The position numbers were made by a program, and so were the translations under genes. DNA of 64,000 nucleotides. Source: CAVRXQ01 sp963849105 (GTDB taxonomy: Bacteria; Actinomycetota; Acidimicrobiia; Acidimicrobiales; Bog-793). The notes under the pieces were generated by a model, which did not search any database, was not told the DNA's origin, and was given only the letters and a program-made list of their open reading frames with translations. The stretch is taken from NCBI GenBank assembly GCA_963849105.1, contig CAWKGD010000002.1, forward strand, positions 124,001 through 188,000. Reading direction: 5' to 3'. Shown here piece after piece: positions 58,747 through 64,000 of this stretch (position 1 is its first letter; each line of letters opens with the position of its first letter).

Positions 58747-59184
58747 TCATGAGGGTGAAGTGGTTCTCTCGGACACCCGCTTGCCGGGGCTGCAGTCTGC
58801 CGCGCGCGAGTTTTGCAGAGATCGACGCAGTTCTCGAATGGAACCCGGAGCGTATTGAGCCATGGCCAACGCGTGCTCAAGGGCCTCGTCGAGGGTTTGG
58901 GCTGAGAACTGGGCGATCCCGAGTGCGAGCAGCTGGTTAGCGAGAAGTTCTCCCCCGCCAAACAGAACATAGCGTGCCATTGGTTGGCCTAACTCGTATG
59001 AAAGGCGGCGCACCAGGCCATCCGAAAGCGGATACCCGTACACCGCTGCCGGGATTGAAAGCCTCGCACCGTCGTGGACAAGTCGTAGATCGCTCAACAG
59101 CGCGAGTATGGCCCCGGCACCTACTGCTGCTCCATTGAGCCATGCGACGATCGGAAGAGGTTGACGGTCCATAACTTTGTAGGC
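58747..59184 (-). pseudogene. C-terminal two thirds of an enoyl-CoA hydratase family protein
   Basis: The minus-strand frame from about 59184 reads KVMDRQPLPIVAWLNG, AAVGAGAILALLSDLRLVHD, ARLSIPAAVYGYPLSDGLVR and AMAQYAPGSIRELRRSL, the crotonase fold from the second oxyanion loop onward. The N-terminal 80-90 residues, including the first oxyanion segment, are missing. The frame stays open to 59487, but that part is unrelated. The break coincides with the start of the ETF fragment on the other strand. Confidence 0.75.
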
Positions 59185-59325
59185 ATGAAGGACGCCAAGC
59201 ACATCATCGCAATTAATCGCGACGCGGCAGCACCCATACTCACGGCCGCCGATCTCGGTGTCGTCGGAGACGTCAACGAGATCCTGCCGCGCCTCATTGC
59301 CGCGCTCGCTCGCGTGAGCACGTGA
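59185..59325 (+). pseudogene. C-terminal fragment of electron transfer flavoprotein alpha subunit
   Basis: From ATG 59185 to TGA 59323-59325 the 46 codons read MKDAKHIIAINRDAAAP, ADLGVVGDVNEILPRLIAAL. This is the FAD-binding C-terminus of EtfA/FixB, which normally follows a GMKDA turn. The preceding 250 or more residues are absent and the upstream bases are unrelated. Together with the truncated hydratase it marks a deletion junction near 59184. Confidence 0.75.
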
Positions 59326-59504
59326 TCTGCGTCGCAAGCGACGCTCATGGCAACGATGCAAACCTTGTTTCAGACATCGCACTTTGATCCAAACGGATTG
59401 AGGTGATCGGTCAACAACGACTGTCGGGAGCAGATAACTTTCGCATCCGTGCTCGCATCTGACCTGGTCAGATGCGCATGTGCACACCGCTGAAGCCCGT
59501 GTAC

Positions 59505-59548
59505 CTGGCAGTCAAGAGGTTCGGGGGTTCGAGTCCCCTCGCCTCCAC
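59505..59548 (+). repeat. Right attachment site (attR), 3' part of tRNA-Ala
   Basis: This is an exact copy of 27495-27538, from the anticodon loop to the 3' end of the tRNA. The 5' half of a tRNA is absent here, so it is not a functional gene. Confidence 0.9.
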
Positions 59549-59620
59549 CCAAAAATGCAAGTTCAGGGCCACCTCTTGACCGACAGGATCGACACCGAGA
59601 GTCTCACGGTCACGAGATGG

Positions 59621-59952
59621 TCACGGGCTGCTTGCGTCGATACGGGCCGCGACACGCTCCGCGGCGTCGCGATCAAGCTCGGTTGTGACGTGTGAGTAAA
59701 CGTCCGCGGTCACGCGCATCGTTGAGTGACCCAACCGATCGGATACAACCTTCATCGGCACGTTGGAGCTGAGCGCGAGCGTTGCGGCTGAGTGTCTCAG
59801 GTCGTGGAGGTGGAGTGTCGGGAGACCCGCAGCCTTCGACAGCTCTTGGAAGCGACGACGCACCCATTCAGGACGAAGCGCCATCCGCACGAGCGAATAC
59901 GAGGTCCTGATTCTCGTACGCTTCGCCCAGAGCGAGCCTCTTTTGTAATTCG
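59621..59952 (-). pseudogene. Remnant of a tyrosine recombinase (integrase), catalytic C-terminus
   Basis: Frame 59621-59890 carries the catalytic half: WVRRRFQELSKAAGLPTLHL, HDLRHSAATLAL (His/Arg box), DRLGHSTMRVTADVYSHV with GHS and the nucleophilic tyrosine. Upstream, a second frame reads KRLALGEAYENQDLVFARAD, which is the preceding part of the same family, so there is a frameshift near 59885. The N-terminal SAM-like domain is missing. It lies 72 bp beyond attR and is almost certainly inactive. Confidence 0.82.
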
Positions 59953-60086
59953 GGCTGATTAACCTGCAGCCAACACGTTTGATTCAAGATTCAATCAATG
60001 ACCGCATTGAGCTAACGCGCCGGAGGCGTTCGAGTGCCCGTGAAGCACAACCAATCTCCAGCCACGGTCTCCTCCACCACCGCCCG

Positions 60087-61163
60087 ATGACGGGCAAATG
60101 GGAGCCGCGCGGCGGGCTGTCCGCCATCCTCGAGTACGTACCGGGAAGGAAGGCACAGACCGAACCCGGTAACCTCGCCGCCAACGAATTCCCGCTCGGT
60201 CCCTCTCCGGCCGTCCTCGCAGCCATCAGGTCGGCATCCCCAACTGCGCATCGCTACCCGGATCCTTTGGCCGACGAGCTTCGCGAGGTTCTCGCGGGCG
60301 AACTCGAAGTCGAGCGCGATCAGATCCTTGTCGGCAACGGATCGGACGAGCTCCTTTACCTCCTCATGTTGTCACTCGACCCGGCGACGACGAGGATCGC
60401 CATTGCTGATCCCCCGTACCAGCTGCACAGACTCGTGCCGCGCATCTTCGGGATCGAGACCGCCCCTGTTCCCTTGGTCGACTGGACGCACGACCTTGTG
60501 CGGTTCACCAAGGCCGACGCCGACGCCGCGATCATCTGCAATCCGCACAATCCGACGGGGACCTGCGTCTCGAGGAAGCAGATCGCCGCATGCGCTGCCG
60601 CGATTCCGACGACGCCTTTCGTCGTTGACGAGGCGTATATCGAGTTCGCCGACAACCCCGAATCGCTGAGCTGTATCCCGCTGACCCGAGATGGTCGGGT
60701 GTTGGTGATGCGTTCGCTTTCGAAGTCTCTTGCCATCGCCGGGCTGCGTGTCGGGTACCTCGTCGGGTCCACCGACCTCGTTGCACTGCTGCGGAAGATC
60801 CGCCCGCCGTTCTCGGTCAACTCACTCGCTCAGGTGGCGGCGTTAGCGGCGCTCCGCGACCGGGAGTACCGCAGTTTCGTCAGGGCCCATGTACAAGCGA
60901 TGCGCGTAAAGCTCGTCGAGCTCCTCACGTCCTTCGGCTACGAGTCCATCCCCTCACAGGCGAATTTCGTCCTTATGAAGGCCCCAGACGAAGAGCGCTT
61001 CATTGCTCGACTCTTCGAATCCGGCATCAGCGTCCGCCCCGGCAGTCACCTCGGCGTTGAGGGCACGATGCGGGTGACGGTGCCGAGTGAAGAAGGACTC
61101 GCGCTCCTCGAGCGGGCGCTCAGCGCGATCGCACTCGATCCGCCGGCCGCTGGTCAGCCGTGA
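60087..61163 (+). CDS. hisC: Histidinol-phosphate aminotransferase-like PLP enzyme
   Basis: A fold-type I aminotransferase of 358 residues from ATG 60087 (MTGKWEPRGGLSAILEYVPG), where HisC-type proteins begin; the open frame extends to 59979 without family resemblance. Motifs are LAANEFPLGPSP, LVGNGSDELLYLLML, ICNPHNPTGTCVS, VVDEAYIEFAD and the PLP lysine in RSLSKSLAIAGLRVGYLVG. HisC makes L-histidinol phosphate, but many such paralogues act on aromatic or other amino acids. No his genes are beside it, so the role is uncertain. No clear SD is seen. Confidence 0.82.
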   Translation: MTGKWEPRGGLSAILEYVPGRKAQTEPGNLAANEFPLGPSPAVLAAIRSASPTAHRYPDPLADELREVLAGELEVERDQILVGNGSDELLYLLMLSLDPATTRIAIADPPYQLHRLVPRIFGIETAPVPLVDWTHDLVRFTKADADAAIICNPHNPTGTCVSRKQIAACAAAIPTTPFVVDEAYIEFADNPESLSCIPLTRDGRVLVMRSLSKSLAIAGLRVGYLVGSTDLVALLRKIRPPFSVNSLAQVAALAALRDREYRSFVRAHVQAMRVKLVELLTSFGYESIPSQANFVLMKAPDEERFIARLFESGISVRPGSHLGVEGTMRVTVPSEEGLALLERALSAIALDPPAAGQP

Positions 61164-61241
61164 GCCCGATCGCGCGTCTCGGATGCTTTCAGGGGAGAGG
61201 GAGGGGGAACTCGGGCCGGGCGGTCCGCTGGGCTCCCTCGC

Positions 61242-62030
61242 TCACCGAGCACCGGCGGTGCGCAACGACCCGCCGACTTGACCCGGCTCGGCGCCGAGGA
61301 AGATGTCGCTCAGATCGGGGCGATCGAGCAGCTCTCTCGCAGGTCCTTCGATCCGGTTCGACCCACCGACGAGCACATAGCCCCAGTCGCAGACTTCGAG
61401 CGCCTCGCGCACGCGCTGTTCCACGAGGAGAACGGAGACGCCCGCCTCAGCGAGCCGCCCGACGTAGTCCTGAAGCACTCGGCGAGCGAGTTCTGGGGCG
61501 AGATTGGCGCTCGGTTCGTCAAGGATCAACAGGCGGGGGCGCATCATCAGCGTCCTTGCGATCGCCAGCATCTTTCGCTCGCCACCACTCAGGCGGCTAG
61601 AGATTCGATTGCGCATCTCCTTTAGGCGCGGGAACAGCTCGAGCACCTCTTCGATCCGGGATGCGAGCAAGTCTCGAGAGAGTCGGTAGCCGCCCATGTC
61701 GAGGTTCTCCTCGACCGTGAGCGTGTCAAAAATGTCGCGCACCTGGGGGACGTAGCCGACACCGAGCTGAGCGAGACGCTCGGAGCGCATCCGGGTGACG
61801 TCTTGCGCTTCGAAGGCCACCCTCCCCGCGCTCACCGTGATCTCGCCGATCACAGCCTTCAAAATGGTGCTCTTGCCGGCGCCGTTTGGCCCGACGATCG
61901 CCACCTTTTCTCCTTCTCCTACGGAAAGGCTGATCTCGCGGACGACCGGAGAGCCGACGTACCCGGCGGAAAGGCCCTCGACGACTAGGCGCGGCGTTGG
62001 CCGCGTCCCGTCAACCGAGGAGATAGGCAT
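61242..62030 (-). CDS. livF: Branched-chain amino acid-type ABC transporter ATPase LivF
   Basis: The 262-residue ATPase has Walker A GPNGAGKST, signature SRLSGGERKM, Walker B LLILDEPSANLAP and the switch-like LVEQRVREAL, which replaces the usual H-loop as in LivF proteins. It starts at ATG 62028-62030 with AGGA 8 nt upstream, overlapping livG by 20 bp. It is last in the livH-M-G-F operon. Named by family; substrates of such systems include amino acids, amides and urea. Confidence 0.93.
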   Translation of the reverse strand: MPISSVDGTRPTPRLVVEGLSAGYVGSPVVREISLSVGEGEKVAIVGPNGAGKSTILKAVIGEITVSAGRVAFEAQDVTRMRSERLAQLGVGYVPQVRDIFDTLTVEENLDMGGYRLSRDLLASRIEEVLELFPRLKEMRNRISSRLSGGERKMLAIARTLMMRPRLLILDEPSANLAPELARRVLQDYVGRLAEAGVSVLLVEQRVREALEVCDWGYVLVGGSNRIEGPARELLDRPDLSDIFLGAEPGQVGGSLRTAGAR

Positions 62031-62823
62031 CTCGCACGTCCTGGCGATGGCGCAGTTCTGCCATAGTGCCGCGGGCGATCGTCCTGCCCTGCGCCATCAC
62101 GACGACATGGTCGCACAGGCGCTCGACGACGCCGAGCGAGTGCTCGACCAACAACATGGTGAGCCCCTCTCGGCGCAGATCCTCGAGTGCCGACTGCATT
62201 CGTTGCACCATCGCCGGGGCGACGCCGGCAGTCGGCTCGTCGAGGAGGAGAAGGCGAGGGTGTGCCATCAGCGCACGCATAATCTCGGTGAGCCGCTTCT
62301 GACCACCGCTCAGGGTTCCCGCCCGGTCGTCCTCCTTCGCGCCGAGCTCGAAACGATCGAGCAACTCCCGAGCCCGCGCCACCGCCGAGCGTTCATCGGC
62401 GCGCCAGTAACGCTTGCCAAGCATGGCCTCGCGCAGACGCTCGCCGCACATTCCCTGCACCCCGACGAGCAAGTTCTCGAGCACCGTCAGCTGGTCGAAC
62501 ACTCCCGAGATCTGGAACGTGCGGACCACTCCACGACGCGCGACCCGATACATCGGCAGTCCGCCGATCTCGTTTCGGTCCAACGTGATCGATCCGCCGC
62601 TCGGGCGCAGGGCGCCGGCGATCATCGCCAACGCGGTCGACTTTCCTGCCCCGTTCGGTCCGATCAGACCGCAGATGCTCCCCTCATCCACCTCGAAAGT
62701 GGCGTCCTCGACGGCTCGCACGGTCCCGAAGTTGCGACGGAGCGCCTGCACGGCGAGAAGGGCGTTATCGCCGACAGCGACCCGGGTCTCGGTGCGTGGC
62801 TCGTTGCCGGTGCCAAGGGTCAT
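62011..62823 (-). CDS. livG: Branched-chain amino acid-type ABC transporter ATPase LivG
   Basis: The start is ATG 62821-62823, overlapping the livM stop (ATGA), giving 270 residues. The much longer open frame to 63714 is the shadow of livM. Motifs are Walker A GPNGAGKST, VVRTFQISGVFDQLTVLENL, signature TLSGGQKRL, Walker B LLLLDEPTAGVAP and H-loop LLVEHSLGVVERLCD. The F.Q..FD.LTV.EN sequence is characteristic of LivG. Confidence 0.94.
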   Translation of the reverse strand: MTLGTGNEPRTETRVAVGDNALLAVQALRRNFGTVRAVEDATFEVDEGSICGLIGPNGAGKSTALAMIAGALRPSGGSITLDRNEIGGLPMYRVARRGVVRTFQISGVFDQLTVLENLLVGVQGMCGERLREAMLGKRYWRADERSAVARARELLDRFELGAKEDDRAGTLSGGQKRLTEIMRALMAHPRLLLLDEPTAGVAPAMVQRMQSALEDLRREGLTMLLVEHSLGVVERLCDHVVVMAQGRTIARGTMAELRHRQDVRDAYLLG

Positions 62824-63782
62824 GGAGGCGGGAACCGGCGACGGCGTTCCGGAACGACGCCACGCGGCCAGAACCAGAGGAAGATGAGCAGCAACAGACC
62901 GATCACGATCCACTGGAGTGAGCCGATCAGCTCGGGGCCACCGAACTGTGGAAGGAAACGAACCGCTTCGATAAACCCCACGGGCACCAACAGCGCGCCG
63001 ACGAGCGCGCCGAAATTGTTGCCCGCCCCACCGATGACGATCGCCGCGAAGAACGAGAACGTTTCTGGGTACAGCCAGCTCGCCGGCGACCACGCCGAGA
63101 TCGTCTCGACGAGGATTGCCCCGCTCACAGCGGCGAGCGCACCCCCGACTGCGTACGCGGAAAGACGCAGCGCGAAGACGTTCTTTCCGAGCGCGGCCGC
63201 AGCTTGTTCGTTGTCGCGCGACGCTCGTAGGAGCCGGCCGAACGGTGAATTCGTGACGCGGTGGACGAAGATGTACGCGATCGCCGCGATCCCGAGCGCG
63301 ATGCCAGCGAACGCCCACTCGTAGTCGACGCCATACGGAGAGAGGTGCATCACCGAGGCAAGGGGCTTCGGGACGAGGGCGAGTCCGTTCGGCCCATTGA
63401 CGAGACCGATGGCGTTCGTGGCGATGAGGGTCGCGATCAAAGAGACGACGAGCATCACGATCGCCTGGTAGTCCCGGCGCAATCGTCGCAGCGTGACGAG
63501 CCCGATCAACAATGCGAGCACCGCGCCTACCGCCGCAGCGACGAGGATCGGCAGCGGGAACGGAAGGTGTGCCCCCCCGACGTACTGCTGGAAGCCGTTG
63601 CGCTGAGCTGGGCCGAGCGTGAGCACCGCGGCCGTGTAGGCACCGGCCGCTTGGAAGATGATGAAGCAGAAGTTGAGGATTCCGGCCACGCCGAACTGCA
63701 AGTTGAGTCCCCAACAGGCAATGACATCGATGCCGGCGTAGGTCAGGATCGTCGAGAGGTAGTACTGCGTCGCCTGACTCAT
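62820..63782 (-). CDS. livM: Branched-chain amino acid-type ABC permease LivM
   Basis: A 320-residue inner-membrane permease with about nine hydrophobic segments. Family signatures are WGLNLQFGVAGILNFCFI, LRRDYQAIVMLVVSLIAT, LRASRDNEQAAAALGKNVF (EAA-like loop) and AIVIGGAGNNFGALVGALL. It overlaps livH and livG by 4 bp each. Confidence 0.94.
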   Translation of the reverse strand: MSQATQYYLSTILTYAGIDVIACWGLNLQFGVAGILNFCFIIFQAAGAYTAAVLTLGPAQRNGFQQYVGGAHLPFPLPILVAAAVGAVLALLIGLVTLRRLRRDYQAIVMLVVSLIATLIATNAIGLVNGPNGLALVPKPLASVMHLSPYGVDYEWAFAGIALGIAAIAYIFVHRVTNSPFGRLLRASRDNEQAAAALGKNVFALRLSAYAVGGALAAVSGAILVETISAWSPASWLYPETFSFFAAIVIGGAGNNFGALVGALLVPVGFIEAVRFLPQFGGPELIGSLQWIVIGLLLLIFLWFWPRGVVPERRRRFPPP

Positions 63783-64000
63783 GTCACGACTTCCTTCTGC
63801 ACAGCGATCTCAGAGAGGATCCCTTGCGGTCGCAGCAACAGCACCACGATGAGGATCACGAAAGCGACCAGCTCCTTGTACTCGGGGTTGATGACGACCG
63901 CCGAAAGTTCCGTCGCGAGGCCGATGACGAGTGCCCCGAGCATCGCGCCATACGGCTCGCCGATCCCCCCGAGTACGGCTGCGGCGAGGATCGGGATGAT
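63779..64000 (-). CDS. livH: Branched-chain amino acid-type ABC permease LivH, C-terminal part (5' end outside window)
   Basis: The minus-strand frame runs off the right edge and ends at TGA 63779-63781, overlapping the livM start. The visible 73 residues include ILAAAVLGGIGEPYGAMLGA, LSAVVINPEYKELVAFVILI and LLRPQGI, the closing part of LivH permeases. The substrate-binding protein is not in the window. Confidence 0.9.
   Translation of the reverse strand: MIPILAAAVLGGIGEPYGAMLGALVIGLATELSAVVINPEYKELVAFVILIVVLLLRPQGILSEIAVQKEVVT

Larger units (their letters stand above)
27538..59548. mobile_element. 32-kb genomic island integrated at tRNA-Ala(GGC)
   Basis: The island is bounded by the intact tRNA on the left and by a 44-bp copy of its 3' end on the right. 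Inside are catabolic genes, an IclR regulator, a terminase fragment, a transposase, a toxin-antitoxin-like pair and many truncated genes, against housekeeping genes on the left side. No intact integrase lies between the two copies; a decayed one lies just outside the right copy. The element therefore looks immobile now, or depends on enzymes elsewhere. GC content by eye is lower and uneven compared with 1-27 kb. Confidence 0.88.

Noticed and set aside
59505..59548. Second tRNA-Ala gene
   Set aside because: Only the 3' half is present; the D arm and the acceptor 5' strand are missing, so it is an attachment remnant.
62823..63714. N-terminal extension of livG
   Set aside because: The open frame continues upstream through livM in another frame. 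The ATG at 62823 with an ATGA overlap fits the family start.
1..64000. CRISPR arrays and rRNA genes
   Set aside because: No regularly spaced short repeats with unique spacers and no rRNA sequence were seen. The only rRNA-like match is the short anti-16S element at 9788.

Overview
This is a high-GC window that reads as an actinobacterial (Actinomycetota) chromosome. Supporting signs are a proteasome-assembly-chaperone (PAC2) family gene, the TIGR03252-type HhH-GPD protein, homodimeric AceE, the neighbourhood lpd - E2 - lipB/lipA (the E2-lipB-lipA order is also known from mycobacteria), F420/flavin LLM-type enzymes and frequent GTG/TTG starts. An uncultured-type lineage such as Acidimicrobiia is possible, but I cannot fix the class from sequence alone.

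Core region, 1-27463. The 3' part of ftsK is followed by a DinB-like protein, a polytopic membrane protein, the minus-strand operon sufC-sufS-sufU (no sufB or sufD beside it), a glyoxalase-II-like hydrolase, and a secreted NHL-propeller/FN3 protein. Next come thiE with a HhH-GPD gene, aceE, rnhA, cysD-cysN, and a lipoate block: lpd, E2 with a long proline-rich linker, and a single polypeptide carrying both LipB and LipA. A coupled string of an M24 peptidase, a PAC2 protein and a HAD hydrolase follows, then leuS. AceE, E2, Lpd and the LipB-LipA fusion together account for a lipoylated pyruvate dehydrogenase complex.

Genomic island, 27464-59548. An intact tRNA-Ala(GGC) at 27464-27537 is followed 32 kb later by an exact 44-bp copy of its 3' part (59505-59548). 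This is the signature of a tyrosine-recombinase element integrated in the tRNA 3' end. A decayed tyrosine integrase (59621-59952) lies just outside the distal copy, which suggests a second, older element or successive insertions at the same site. The island is a mosaic. Its left part (27.6-36.5 kb, higher GC by eye) holds acyl-CoA and amidohydrolase catabolism genes mixed with truncated genes. Its centre (36.5-49.3 kb, lower GC by eye) holds an apparently intact catabolic programme: thiolase, two hydantoinase-like amidohydrolases, an LLM flavin/F420 oxidoreductase, a two-subunit 3-oxoacid CoA-transferase, an NMT1/THI5-type ABC importer, a class III aminotransferase/aminomutase, a beta-ureidopropionase-like amidase and a divergent IclR regulator. 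Its right part (49.4-59.5 kb) holds SDR and isopropylmalate-dehydrogenase-like genes, a fragment of phage terminase, a winged-helix/nucleotidyltransferase pair resembling a toxin-antitoxin system, an IS1595-type transposase, a DUF5343 gene with two divergent small genes, a family III CoA-transferase, and remnants of an enoyl-CoA hydratase and of ETF alpha.

My reading of the central cluster is import of a cyclic ureide, imide or pyrimidine-like N-heterocycle, hydrolytic ring opening, removal of the carbamoyl or amide group, transamination, CoA activation and thiolysis. The substrate is unknown. The most unusual members are an amidohydrolase that has lost two conserved metal-binding residues and the repeated pairing of amidohydrolases with LLM enzymes.

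Right end, 59979-64000. A histidinol-phosphate-aminotransferase-like gene is followed by a minus-strand branched-chain amino-acid-type ABC operon (livH partial, livM, livG, livF).
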